Of a DNA stretch of 38,870 nucleotides, positions 1 to 7,300 are shown piece after piece. The stretch's first letter is position 1. Each line of letters opens with the position of its first letter. The notes under the pieces are model-generated. The model saw nothing but the letters and a program-made list of their open reading frames with translations. It ran no database searches and was not told the origin of the DNA. The DNA is from DATAFF01 sp044870245 (GTDB taxonomy: Bacteria; Pseudomonadota; Alphaproteobacteria; Rhizobiales; Aestuariivirgaceae): NCBI GenBank assembly GCA_044870245.1, contig JBIOYR010000031.1, forward strand, positions 1 to 38,870. Reading direction: 5' to 3'. The position numbers were made by a program, and so were the translations under genes.

Positions 1-26
1 AGAAAGATGATTGCCCATTTCAGCAT
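1..26 (-). CDS. DUF1328 small membrane protein, N-terminus only
   Basis: An ATG at 26 on the minus strand opens a frame reading MLKWAIIF before the window ends. This matches the conserved start of the DUF1328 (YtjA-like) family of roughly 50-60-residue membrane peptides. A GGAGG ribosome site lies about 8 bases upstream of the ATG. Members of this family often sit among general-stress genes in Alphaproteobacteria, and phyR is the next gene on the same strand. Only about eight codons are visible, so the family call rests on a short but characteristic start. The function of the family is unknown. Confidence 0.6.
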
Positions 27-41
27 GCGACAAGCCTCCAA

Positions 42-70
42 TCGCTTGTTAGGTGCCGCCTAACAAGCGA
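42..70. repeat. Perfect 12-bp inverted repeat ahead of the DUF1328 gene
   Basis: TCGCTTGTTAGG and its reverse complement flank a 5-base centre. The dyad ends 15 bases upstream of the DUF1328 start codon and overlaps the presumed -10 region of its candidate promoter (65-89). It could be an operator or, if transcribed, a leader hairpin. There is no adjacent T-tract, so it does not look like a terminator. Confidence 0.6.
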
Positions 71-89
71 CGGGGATCAGGAAAGTTCC
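65..89 (-). promoter_or_regulatory. Weak candidate EcfG-type promoter for the DUF1328 gene
   Basis: On the minus strand GGAAC (89-85) is followed by 16 bases and then GCTT. The -35 matches the general-stress sigma-factor consensus, but the -10 differs from CGTT at two bases. The same spacing in exact form occurs twice nearby, which makes this degenerate copy worth listing. It would initiate inside the inverted repeat at 42-70. Confidence 0.35.
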
Positions 90-112
90 AGGATCGATTT
101 CGGGGAGGAATA

Positions 113-160
113 GCTCCGGCCGGGCGGGGAGAGGGGGGAGGGGGGACATCCGGCCGGAGC
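113..160. terminator. Hairpin with G-run loop between DUF1328 and phyR
   Basis: GCTCCGGCCGG (113-123) and its exact complement (150-160) form an 11-bp stem around a 26-base loop made almost only of G runs on the plus strand. It lies 88 bases downstream of the phyR stop and may end phyR transcription, although no clear T-tract follows in that direction. The plus strand at 122-146 has four G runs of at least three, so a quadruplex is also possible. Confidence 0.4.
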
Positions 161-247
161 TTCACTTTCGAACCGTCCGCTGTCGGTTCTTTCGGGTTAA
201 CGTCGATCAGCCTGGGCGGTTCCGCGGTGTCGGCAAGATTCTTTTGC

Positions 248-1057
248 TCAGGCCGATTGCCGGGTGTCCGGGGCCTTCGAGCGGGTCTCGAAAAACAGCG
301 CCTGGCTCACCACCGCCTTGACCATATCGGGCAGGAACGGCTTGGTGATGAGAAAGGCCGGCTCGGGACGCTCGCCGGTCAGGAGGCGCTCCGGATAGGC
401 CGTGATGAAGATCACAGGCACTTCAAAACTCTTGAGAATTTCGTTGACCGCATCGATGCCGGAGCTGCCGTCGGCGAGCTGGATATCGGCCAGCACCAGG
501 CCCGGCCGGTGGCGCTTCACCGCCTCCACGGCCTGGCCATGGGTGCGGGCAATGGCTGTGACATTGTGTCCAAGGCCGGTGATGAGACTTTCGATGTCCA
601 TGGCGATGATCGGCTCGTCCTCGATGATGAGAACGTCGGTCGCCATCTGCTCGGCGATCTCGCGGCTGACCTGGTCGAGCAGCTGATTGAGCTGGCTCAC
701 ATCGATGTCGAGAATGGTAGCGGCCTCATCGAGGCTGAAACCCTCGACGGCCACCAGGAGAAACGCCTGGCGGGCGCGGGGCGTGATCTGCTCGAGCCGC
801 TGCACGGCACGGCGCTCCCAGCCTTCGGTCGGTGCCGAGCTCTGCAAATTGATCCTGAGCGATCCCCACAACTTGCAGAGCAGATGGTAAAGGGCGACCC
901 GCAGCGGGACGTCGGTCCGCAGCGCGTCGGGATCGGCGATCAGCGCCTCGAGCAACGCCATGACATAGGCATCGCCGCTTTGCTGGCTGCCTGTGAGAGC
1001 CCGAGAAAAACGGCGCAGCAACGGAATATGCGGCGCAACCTGCTGGGCAAGACTCAT
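248..1057 (-). CDS. phyR: PhyR general-stress anti-anti-sigma response regulator
   Basis: This 269-residue protein has the diagnostic PhyR layout: an N-terminal sigma-factor-like domain (about 1-135) fused to a C-terminal receiver domain (about 140-258). The receiver shows the acidic pair E146/D147, phosphoacceptor D191 (ADIQ), T219 and K239 (TKPF). In Alphaproteobacteria phosphorylated PhyR binds the anti-sigma factor NepR and frees the sigma factor EcfG. The start at 1057 is chosen because MSLAQQ is the family N-terminus and AAAGGA lies about 9 bases upstream; a longer frame to 1195 would run through the promoter and a terminator. A perfect EcfG promoter lies 54 bases upstream, so the gene is probably autoregulated. 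NepR, EcfG and the usual histidine kinase are not in this window. Confidence 0.95.
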   Translation of the reverse strand: MSLAQQVAPHIPLLRRFSRALTGSQQSGDAYVMALLEALIADPDALRTDVPLRVALYHLLCKLWGSLRINLQSSAPTEGWERRAVQRLEQITPRARQAFLLVAVEGFSLDEAATILDIDVSQLNQLLDQVSREIAEQMATDVLIIEDEPIIAMDIESLITGLGHNVTAIARTHGQAVEAVKRHRPGLVLADIQLADGSSGIDAVNEILKSFEVPVIFITAYPERLLTGERPEPAFLITKPFLPDMVKAVVSQALFFETRSKAPDTRQSA

Positions 1058-1110
1058 TCGATGCAGATCCTTTCCCCAAACGGGCACACGGCCGGAAACT
1101 CCCCGGCCGT

Positions 1111-1135
1111 AACGGCCCATGTTAGCCCTGGTTCC
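1111..1135 (-). promoter_or_regulatory. EcfG-type promoter of phyR
   Basis: On the minus strand GGAAC (1135-1131) and CGTT (1114-1111) are separated by exactly 16 bases, the consensus for the alphaproteobacterial general-stress sigma factor. The -10 ends 54 bases before the phyR start codon. It sits between the terminator of the upstream kinase gene and phyR, so phyR has its own promoter. Confidence 0.85.
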
Positions 1136-1145
1136 CAGGGAAGGC

Positions 1146-1180
1146 AAAAAAAGCCGCCCGCGGAACGTGCAGGGCGGGCG
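1146..1180 (-). terminator. Intrinsic terminator of the lipid kinase gene
   Basis: Read on the minus strand, a 7-bp all-GC stem (CGCCCGC with GCGGGCG, 12-base loop) is followed by two bases and then seven T. It begins 16 bases after the kinase stop codon and separates that gene from phyR. Confidence 0.75.
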
Positions 1181-1195
1181 CGGCAAATGCGGCAC

Positions 1196-2113
1196 TCATG
1201 CGGCAGCCGGCCGGGCGGGTGCGAGGATCCTGACGGTTTTCGGGTGAATCGCGATTTCGATATCGCCGTGAAACCGCTTGGTCTCGCCATCGATCGAGGC
1301 AAGCAGGCCGCGGTGGCGATGGCGGTGGAGCGGCTTGATGCGCACCCGCCGCGCCGTCTCGACGATGATCTTGGGGTGGTTCTTCCAACCCCCGAGCACC
1401 AGGGCGGCGCCGATCTCGGCAAGGTCCGACCAGCTCGTGGAGGTCGCGGCATAGATGCCAAGAATGCCGCCATCGGGCTGGTCGGCATAGGGGAGATGGT
1501 CGTCGCCATAGACATTGTTGGACACGGCGAGCGCCGAGGTCGTCAGCAGCCGCGGGTCGCCGTCGAGCACCACCTCGACGGTGAATTGCGGCGGGTCGCG
1601 CAGCGTCGCCAGAAGCGAGCGCACGCCGGCGATGATCTTCTGGATCCGCGAGCCGTAGCGCATCTGCTCGCGGCGCCGGATGGCATGGGGCTGAATTCCG
1701 AAGGAAATCTGGTGCAGGAACAGATGCCCACCGGCGGTAGCGCTGTCGAGGGCGAGCACCTCCCCATGAGCGAGCGCCTTCGCTGCCGCCACCGGATCGA
1801 TCGGCAGCCGCAGCGTGCGGGCATACATGTTCATGGTGCCGCCAGGCAGGACGCCGAGCGCGATAGGGCGATTCTTCAGGAGGCCGGCGGCAGTCGAGAT
1901 CGTTCCGTCGCCGCCACCGGCGACAAGCACATCGATGTCATTGCGCTTTGAGGCGGCGACCAGGCTTTCCCGCAATTGCGGTCCGCTGGCCAGGTCGATC
2001 GAAACCTCGTGCCCAGCATCGGCGAAGGCGGCGACCACCTGCTCAGCGACACGGTGCGGATCGCCGCCGCGCAACGTGCCGGCATGGATGTTCATGACGA
2101 TATGGATGCGCAT
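1196..2113 (-). CDS. Diacylglycerol kinase-family lipid kinase
   Basis: The 305-residue protein carries the diacylglycerol/sphingosine kinase catalytic domain. The nucleotide-binding GGGDGT lies at 66-71 and GVLPGGTMN at 87-95, and the length is typical of bacterial YegS/BmrU-like enzymes. Members phosphorylate a lipid hydroxyl with ATP at the cytoplasmic membrane; the substrate here cannot be read from sequence. A perfect EcfG promoter lies 74 bases upstream of the start and a terminator follows the stop, so it is a single-gene general-stress unit. That placement suggests a role in membrane-lipid adjustment under stress, which is an inference. Confidence 0.85.
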   Translation of the reverse strand: MRIHIVMNIHAGTLRGGDPHRVAEQVVAAFADAGHEVSIDLASGPQLRESLVAASKRNDIDVLVAGGGDGTISTAAGLLKNRPIALGVLPGGTMNMYARTLRLPIDPVAAAKALAHGEVLALDSATAGGHLFLHQISFGIQPHAIRRREQMRYGSRIQKIIAGVRSLLATLRDPPQFTVEVVLDGDPRLLTTSALAVSNNVYGDDHLPYADQPDGGILGIYAATSTSWSDLAEIGAALVLGGWKNHPKIIVETARRVRIKPLHRHRHRGLLASIDGETKRFHGDIEIAIHPKTVRILAPARPAAA

Positions 2114-2187
2114 TCCGTTCCCCGTCTTCGAAGGACGTCCGCCTCACGGGAATTTATCGCCCGCTGCTTTCGTAAGAAGGACGCGAG

Positions 2188-2212
2188 AACGCTGAAAAAG
2201 CAAACTCGTTCC
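2188..2212 (-). promoter_or_regulatory. EcfG-type promoter of the lipid kinase gene
   Basis: GGAAC (2212-2208) and CGTT (2191-2188) are 16 bases apart on the minus strand, identical in pattern to the phyR promoter. The site lies in the 123-base gap between the divergent kinase and dihaem-protein genes, 74 bases upstream of the kinase ATG. Confidence 0.85.
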
Positions 2213-2236
2213 TGTCGATGGGGGTATCATCGCCGC

Positions 2237-3349
2237 ATGACCGTTCTCGTTGCGAGGATCGCGCTCCTGGTCCTGCTCGCCATTCCGGCCGGCCTGGTGC
2301 TCGCCGGCGATGTCGAGGACGGCAAGGCGCTCTTCGAGCGGAAATGGGTTCCCTCCGCCGACCACAGCGGCCTCGGCCCGCTCTACAACGAGGCCTCCTG
2401 CGCCTCCTGCCACAAGGATGGCGGTGGCGCCCGCTTCGTGCCGAGCCTGGGCGGCGACATCGCGGCGGCGGGCGGGGTGTTGCGACTGTCTTCCAGGGAT
2501 GGCCAGCCCGACCCGCATTATGGCAGGCAGCTGCACAGCAAGGCCATCGCCGGCGTCGCGCCGGAAGGCCGGGTCTATGCCCGGCTCGAACCGCGCGGCG
2601 ACGGCCTCCAGCAGCTCGTTCTCAGAGTCGCGCTGAACGGCCAGCCCTTCGCCGCGATGACCCGGATGAGCCTGAGGGCCGCACCGCCACTCGGGGCAGC
2701 CGCGGCGATCTCGCGCGTCGACAACGCGGCGATCCTCGCCAATGCCGATCCATTGGATCGCGACGGTGACGGGGTTTACGGCCGGCCGCGCCTCGTCCGC
2801 GATGCCCATGGCATCGAGCGGATCGGCCGCTTTGGCTGGCGGGCAGGGCAGGCGCGGCTCGAGGATCAGATCTCCTCCGCCCTGGCCGAGGACATGGGAT
2901 TGACGCCCCACGAGTTCCCCGCTGCCGATGTCGCCAGGCTGAGCAGCTTCGTCATGAGCCTCGGGGCCGGCCGCAAGCCCTCCGACAGCTCCGGAGCGGC
3001 GACGTTCCGCGCCGCCGGCTGCGCCGCCTGCCACCGCGAGAGCCTTGCCGCCGAGAGAGGCGGTGCGGTCACGATCTATTCCGATCTCCTCCTGCACCAG
3101 ATGGGGCCGGGGCTCAGCGACGGGACGGCCGAGGGCACGGCCGGGCCCGGGGAATGGCGCACCGCACCGCTTGTCGGGTCGAGCAGCGGTGTGGGGTCGC
3201 TGCGGCGCTATCTGCATGACGGCAGAGCCGCCAGCGTCCGCGAGGCAATATTGTGGCATGACGGCGAGGCTAGACGGTCGCGCGATGCTTTTGTAGGGCT
3301 GGACGAGGCAAGCCGCCAACGCCTCATCGCCTTCATCGGGTCGCTGTGA
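2237..3349 (+). CDS. Secreted dihaem cytochrome, DUF1111 / di-haem oxidoreductase family
   Basis: This 370-residue protein starts with a signal peptide (hydrophobic to about residue 23, ending VLA). It has two c-type haem attachment motifs, CASCH (55-59) and CAACH (262-266). The C-terminal stretches LLLHQMGPGLSDG and YLHDGRA are typical of the DUF1111 dihaem family, relatives of MauG and cytochrome c peroxidase. The protein is expected to be periplasmic and redox-active; the family's substrate is unknown. The ATG at 2237 is preferred over an upstream in-frame extension because it starts directly with the signal sequence. Iron-uptake partners that often accompany this family are not seen here. 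Confidence 0.85.
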   Translation: MTVLVARIALLVLLAIPAGLVLAGDVEDGKALFERKWVPSADHSGLGPLYNEASCASCHKDGGGARFVPSLGGDIAAAGGVLRLSSRDGQPDPHYGRQLHSKAIAGVAPEGRVYARLEPRGDGLQQLVLRVALNGQPFAAMTRMSLRAAPPLGAAAAISRVDNAAILANADPLDRDGDGVYGRPRLVRDAHGIERIGRFGWRAGQARLEDQISSALAEDMGLTPHEFPAADVARLSSFVMSLGAGRKPSDSSGAATFRAAGCAACHRESLAAERGGAVTIYSDLLLHQMGPGLSDGTAEGTAGPGEWRTAPLVGSSSGVGSLRRYLHDGRAASVREAILWHDGEARRSRDAFVGLDEASRQRLIAFIGSL

Positions 3350-3366
3350 GCGCCGGAATCGGGGCT

Positions 3367-3392
3367 GGAACATTGCTTCTGCCTGTCGCATT
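3367..3392 (+). promoter_or_regulatory. Candidate EcfG-type promoter of otsB
   Basis: GGAAC (3367-3371) is followed after 17 bases by CATT (3389-3392), one mismatch from CGTT. Transcription would start near 3399, just downstream of an in-frame GTG at 3402, which favours ATG 3441 as the start codon. Trehalose genes are known EcfG targets in Rhizobiales. Confidence 0.5.
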
Positions 3393-3440
3393 TTTCGCCC
3401 AGTGATATACCCTGGCCAAGCTGCTATTCCGCTCGAGCCG

Positions 3441-4223
3441 ATGTCCGAGAGCCCCGTCCTTCCCTTCGCGATCGATCGCGGGCGACACGCCCTGTTTCTC
3501 GATTTCGATGGCACGCTGGTCGAAATCGCCGAACGGCCGGATGCGGTGCGGCTCGAGCCGGAGGCGCGGGCGGCGCTGTCCCATCTGACGATGGCGATGG
3601 GTGGCGCGGTCGCCATCGTCACCGGTCGCGAGATCCCGGATATCGATCATTATCTGAGCCCCCTCCGCCTGCCGGTTGCCGGGGTGCATGGCCTGACGCG
3701 GCGCAGCTACAACGGCGTCATGGTCGATGTGACGCTGTCCTCGGCCTTCGTGGCGGAGGTCGAGGAGGTGCTTCAGCCCTTTGCCAAGAACAATGCCGGT
3801 GTCCTGGTCGAGCGCAAGCGTGGCGCGGTGGCGCTGCATTACCGGCTGCGTCCCGAGCTCGAAGGCGAGGCGATTGCCGAAATGGTCAGGGCGACGCAAG
3901 GGCTGACCGGCATCACGCTCATTCGCGGCAAGATGGTGATCGAGGCGAAGAGCGCGGCGACCCACAAGGGCCATGCGATCGAGGCGTTCCTCAACGAGCT
4001 GCCGTTCAAGGGCAGGGTGCCGATCGTCGCCGGCGATGACCGCACCGACGAGGATGCCTTCGTCACCGTGAACCGGCTGGGCGGCGTGTCGATCAAGATC
4101 GGCGATGATCCGACGGCGGCAGGGTTCCGCCTGCCCAATGCCGCCGCCTTCCGCAGCTGGCTCGCGGCGCAGACTCTCATGGACGAGTCAGGACTTTCGG
4201 ACGCAATCCCAGACGGTCTTTAG
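3441..4223 (+). CDS. otsB: Trehalose-6-phosphate phosphatase
   Basis: The 260-residue protein is a HAD-superfamily phosphatase with the nucleophile motif DFDGTL (21-26), a lysine motif near KSAATHKG (170-177) and the acidic motif GDDRTDEDAF (198-207). It hydrolyses trehalose 6-phosphate to the osmoprotectant trehalose. ATG 3441 is chosen; a GTG at 3402 would add 13 residues with no family support. The usual partner otsA is not adjacent. The 3' end overlaps the convergent gene at 4188 by 36 bases. Confidence 0.92.
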   Translation: MSESPVLPFAIDRGRHALFLDFDGTLVEIAERPDAVRLEPEARAALSHLTMAMGGAVAIVTGREIPDIDHYLSPLRLPVAGVHGLTRRSYNGVMVDVTLSSAFVAEVEEVLQPFAKNNAGVLVERKRGAVALHYRLRPELEGEAIAEMVRATQGLTGITLIRGKMVIEAKSAATHKGHAIEAFLNELPFKGRVPIVAGDDRTDEDAFVTVNRLGGVSIKIGDDPTAAGFRLPNAAAFRSWLAAQTLMDESGLSDAIPDGL

Positions 4224-4685
4224 GATGATGCCAGCGGACAGGATGATGCCGCTCCAAGACAGGCCGCCAAGAATGAGCCAGCCGACGCTCGCGGCGCCAT
4301 AGACCGAATAGATCACCAGCAGAATGGTCGAGCAGGCAAGCGGAAAGCTTGAAAGGAGGAGACGCGTCTCGATGGATGTCTGGCCGTCGGACGACTCTTC
4401 CGCCGAATTTTCCGGTGTCTCTTCCTCCGGATGTTCCGGCGTCGATGGCGGAGAAGGCAGCGGCTCGTCGACCAGCGGCGGCACAGAAGGCTCGATGTCG
4501 GTCACCCAGTAGGGCTCATGTGATGGCAATGGAGGAGACTCGTCCGACACCACGCTTTCGCTGACGTCCATCGAGAGCTCGCACTCCTTGCCCTTGTCAT
4601 CGATGGGCGAGGGCGGCGGGATGGAGGGCTCGGTCGCTTTCCGCACCTTTGTCACGAGATCGGCAGGCGGGTTGGAAATTCTCAT
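4188..4685 (-). CDS. Unknown protein: Pro/Ser/Glu-rich cytosolic part plus two membrane helices
   Basis: I recognise no family in this 165-residue protein. Residues about 1-105 are rich in Pro, Ser and Glu with several proline runs and are probably disordered and acidic. Two hydrophobic segments near the C-terminus, joined by a short turn, should anchor it in the membrane, ending in a short basic tail. ATG 4685 is used; a TTG two codons upstream is the alternative, and no strong ribosome site supports either. The gene is divergent from the first ankyrin gene and its 3' end overlaps otsB. The tail-anchored acidic architecture is clear; the function is not. Confidence 0.6.
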   Translation of the reverse strand: MRISNPPADLVTKVRKATEPSIPPPSPIDDKGKECELSMDVSESVVSDESPPLPSHEPYWVTDIEPSVPPLVDEPLPSPPSTPEHPEEETPENSAEESSDGQTSIETRLLLSSFPLACSTILLVIYSVYGAASVGWLILGGLSWSGIILSAGIILKTVWDCVRKS

Positions 4686-4817
4686 CCGCAAAACTCATGA
4701 TCACTCTCCCGACGACGAACGACAGCCATCAGTAGCAGGAGCCTGGCGGGCGTGGTGATTAGCCAATAGCGAGTAGGTGGGCGCTTCGCGCAAGCACGAC
4801 TAGGTTTTTTCATCTGG

Positions 4818-4835
4818 CTGTGCCGAACGGCACAG
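4818..4835. promoter_or_regulatory. LuxR-box-like palindrome upstream of ankyrin gene 1
   Basis: CTGTGCCG and CGGCACAG flank a central AA, giving an 18-bp dyad. Its centre (4826.5) lies about 31-32 bases upstream of a TATTAAT-like -10 (4856-4862), which places it near -42, the position of a LuxR-type activator site. The same element recurs before the next gene (6213-6230). The regulator itself is not in the window. Confidence 0.6.
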
Positions 4836-4885
4836 TCCCGCTTATGAATTAGGGATATTAATGCCGGATCACGGGGGTGATCAGC

Positions 4886-6175
4886 ATGGACATGGGCATC
4901 TCGCGCTTTGGCGCTCACGGAATTTCACATTCGACAGCCACAAATGAGACACCGAGGATCCCGGTCCCCGGCCCAAGTGCGAGCCATGAGCAGCGGCAGG
5001 CATTCATCAATGCCCTTCTGCCGCCGGGCAGGCAGCGCTTCATGCTTGCCTCGCTCAACGAGAAGCAGCTCGCCCGCTTCGTTGCCTATCTCCGCATCAA
5101 GGGCGTCGACCCCAAGGATGCCGATTCGGTGGCGCGATTCATCAGTGGGTATGAGCAATATTGCGGCGAGGAGCCGCGGCCTGACCGCGACGGCGCAGTC
5201 GCCTCGCTCAAGGAGCATATTGCGAAGGAGCCGAATGCCGCCGAGCTCGGGGCCATTCTCAACGAGAACACCGAGCAATTCGCGGACCTTCTGACCGGTC
5301 GTGCCCATTGGGAGTTCCTCAATCTTCCCGACCGCGACGGCTTCACGCCGCTGATGCGCGCAGTTCAGGAGAATGACGAGCAATTGGTCGGGGATTTGAT
5401 CCTGCACGGTGCCGAGGTCAATGACCGCGCTCTCATGCCGTCAAGGAATGGAACCTCCTTGTTCGCGCTCATCGCGGAGGGCGGTAGCCTGGAATGCCTC
5501 AACTGCGTCCTGACTTCCTGCCGCACGCTGGAGCAACCTGTCGATCTGCGAGACGGATTGGAGATTGCGGCGAATCGGGCGAACTGGGGGATGCTGGCGC
5601 TGATGTTGCAGTACGGGCTGGATGTGCACAAACGTACGCCCATCCCTGTGCCAACTCCGGCGCTCGAAGCCGCCGTCAAGCGCTTCGAGCCCGGCCTGCA
5701 GGATGGGGCACCGCAAGCCCTGCAGCGCATGTTCAGGGAAGCGCTCCTGAACCGAAATGCACCGTCTTCTGAAAAGCGAGAGATGTTTCAGCTGCTTGTC
5801 GATCTCGCCCAGAAGGATCGCGCGCTGGCAGTCGCTATTCTCAGTCCTTTGGTCAAGGTCGGCCTCAAAATCTCTCACACACTGAACTATGATTTGCCTG
5901 AATTGATCGGATTGCTGGTGGAGGCGGGCGCGAACATTCACGAGCAAGTAGGCGATGTCGATCTCCTCGTGATCGCAATAGATAACGAAGTGAGCCTGGC
6001 GACGATCGAGGAATTGCTGAAGCGCTGTACAGCGGCAGGAGTGCAGTGGGATCATGACGAATGCCTGAACCTCGCAATGGGCAGCAATTCGGTGCCGCTG
6101 GCGGGACTGTTGCTCGCCCATGGTGCGAAGCCCAGCATCGAGGTCGAAACATGGTTCTTCGAGCACGCAGACTGA
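4886..6175 (+). CDS. Ankyrin-repeat protein
   Basis: The 429-residue protein has degenerate ankyrin repeats. The clearest is DGFTPLMRAVQENDEQLVGDLILHGAEVN at about residues 151-179, with weaker helix-turn-helix units such as LPELIGLLVEAGANIH near 340-355 and VPLAGLLLAHGAKPS near the end. No signal peptide or catalytic domain is seen. Such repeats mediate protein-protein contacts. ATG 4886 is chosen because GGGGGTG lies just upstream; a GTG at 4877 would add three residues. Base composition is less GC-rich than the neighbours, consistent with an accessory gene. A LuxR-box-like operator precedes it, as for the next gene. Confidence 0.75.
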   Translation: MDMGISRFGAHGISHSTATNETPRIPVPGPSASHEQRQAFINALLPPGRQRFMLASLNEKQLARFVAYLRIKGVDPKDADSVARFISGYEQYCGEEPRPDRDGAVASLKEHIAKEPNAAELGAILNENTEQFADLLTGRAHWEFLNLPDRDGFTPLMRAVQENDEQLVGDLILHGAEVNDRALMPSRNGTSLFALIAEGGSLECLNCVLTSCRTLEQPVDLRDGLEIAANRANWGMLALMLQYGLDVHKRTPIPVPTPALEAAVKRFEPGLQDGAPQALQRMFREALLNRNAPSSEKREMFQLLVDLAQKDRALAVAILSPLVKVGLKISHTLNYDLPELIGLLVEAGANIHEQVGDVDLLVIAIDNEVSLATIEELLKRCTAAGVQWDHDECLNLAMGSNSVPLAGLLLAHGAKPSIEVETWFFEHAD

Positions 6176-6212
6176 GTTGGCTCTGTCGATAGCTCGATCA
6201 ATTCTCCTGATC

Positions 6213-6230
6213 ATGTGCCGAACGGCACAG
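6213..6230. promoter_or_regulatory. LuxR-box-like palindrome upstream of ankyrin gene 2
   Basis: The 16-bp core TGTGCCGAACGGCACA is identical to that at 4819-4834; only the first outer base differs. Its centre lies about 30.5 bases upstream of TTTAAAT (6249-6255), a likely -10, reproducing the spacing at the first site. Confidence 0.6.
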
Positions 6231-6288
6231 GTCGTGTGGCGGGGGCTGTTTAAATCCCGACAGTCTTCGACACAAGGGAGGATTCGAC

Positions 6289-6858
6289 ATGACGCGTCCG
6301 ATCGGCGTTAGGCTGGATGCACCGCAGGTGCCAGTGGCGGTGCCGGCTCCCAACGCATCGGCAGAAGTTCTCGTCGCGTTCAAGCAGGCGCTCGCCGCGC
6401 TCGGTAAACATGGACGCTATCAGTATTTGCACTCGAATTTCGTCGATGCGGCGAGGAGCGGCGATATCGAGGCGGTGTCTCGACTCAACCCGATGCTTGA
6501 TGGCCGAGATCACCAGGTTCTCTCGGAGGCGCTTCGGGCGTCTGCGGCAAACGGCCATTTCGAGATCATGCACATGATCTTCAAGGGACGTGAATGGCTG
6601 TGGTCGAAAGACAAGTTCTTCGTCATGGGCTGCATCGTCGAGCATTACGATCCAAGCAAGCTGGCGCATCGCCGGGCCTTTATGGATCTGTTCAGTCATG
6701 TTCCGGACGAACGCAGGATTGTTAGAGGATTTGGCGATGCTGCAAAATATGAGCAAAAACTGACGAAGCTTTTGGCTGACATCAGGGTGAAGAATAAGGA
6801 GCTGTTCTACTGGTGCCGGGGGGAGTTGGCTAGACCGAGAACCGTAAGTTGGCAGTGA
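6289..6858 (+). CDS. Ankyrin-like protein, probably related to its upstream neighbour
   Basis: This 189-residue protein begins with a proline-rich segment and then has helical repeat units, for example FVDAARSGDIEAVSRLNPML and ALRASAANGHFEIMHMIF, that fit degenerate ankyrin repeats. The start at 6289 has GGGAGGA about 6 bases upstream. Its N-terminus resembles that of the upstream ankyrin protein in style (short, Pro/Ala-rich, then a helical block), suggesting duplication, but identity is low. It has its own LuxR-box-like operator and promoter. No secretion signal is visible, and the function is unknown. Confidence 0.6.
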   Translation: MTRPIGVRLDAPQVPVAVPAPNASAEVLVAFKQALAALGKHGRYQYLHSNFVDAARSGDIEAVSRLNPMLDGRDHQVLSEALRASAANGHFEIMHMIFKGREWLWSKDKFFVMGCIVEHYDPSKLAHRRAFMDLFSHVPDERRIVRGFGDAAKYEQKLTKLLADIRVKNKELFYWCRGELARPRTVSWQ

Positions 6859-6874
6859 TCTTACAGACTCGCCG

Positions 6875-7300
6875 CTATTTGATCAGCGTCACCGGCTGAT
6901 CGACCAAAGCCAGCACGCGGGTCGACACGGCGCCGAGCAGCAGGCCGGAGAGCCGGTTGAGGCCACGCCGGCCCATGATGATCTCGTCGATCGTATTGGT
7001 CCTGGCATATTGAGCGATCGACTCGGCGGGGCTTCCCACCAGCAAGGCGGTGCGGAAGGTCACGCCCGACTCGGTGAGCTTCTGGCGGGCGGTCGCGACC
7101 TCCTTCTCGGCCTGCTCGCGGTGGTAATCGTCGACATTGCTGCGGCCGACAAAGTCGGACACCGCCGAAGGGACCGGCGGCTGGGCATTGACGAGATGGA
7201 TGTTCGCGCCTTCGCCGAGCGCCTTGGCCTCTGCGATGGCATAGTCGAGCGCGCGCAGCGATGACGGCGAGCCGTCGACCGGCACCAGCAGAGACCTCAT
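6875..7300 (-). CDS. Universal stress protein, UspA family
   Basis: The 141-residue single-domain protein starts with LLVPVDGS, the family's first strand. It ends with GRRGLNRLSGLLLGAVSTRVL-type sequence, matching the G-X2-G-X9-G ATP-binding pattern with Ala in place of the usual Ser. It is probably a cytoplasmic dimer that binds ATP or AMP. It is the last gene of the minus-strand tct-terC operon, and its ATG overlaps the terC stop by 4 bases, implying translational coupling. Confidence 0.9.
   Translation of the reverse strand: MRSLLVPVDGSPSSLRALDYAIAEAKALGEGANIHLVNAQPPVPSAVSDFVGRSNVDDYHREQAEKEVATARQKLTESGVTFRTALLVGSPAESIAQYARTNTIDEIIMGRRGLNRLSGLLLGAVSTRVLALVDQPVTLIK

Noticed and set aside
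53..1951. 632-codon plus-strand frame over phyR and the kinase gene
   Set aside because: It is antisense to two clear genes, crosses a promoter and a terminator and shows no domain; it is a high-GC shadow frame.
3402..3440. GTG at 3402 as otsB start
   Set aside because: It adds 13 residues without family support, lacks a ribosome site and lies almost at the predicted transcription start.
4682..4918. 78-codon minus-strand frame over the ankyrin promoter region
   Set aside because: It spans the LuxR-box-like operator and the ankyrin start, has no ribosome site and resembles no protein I know.
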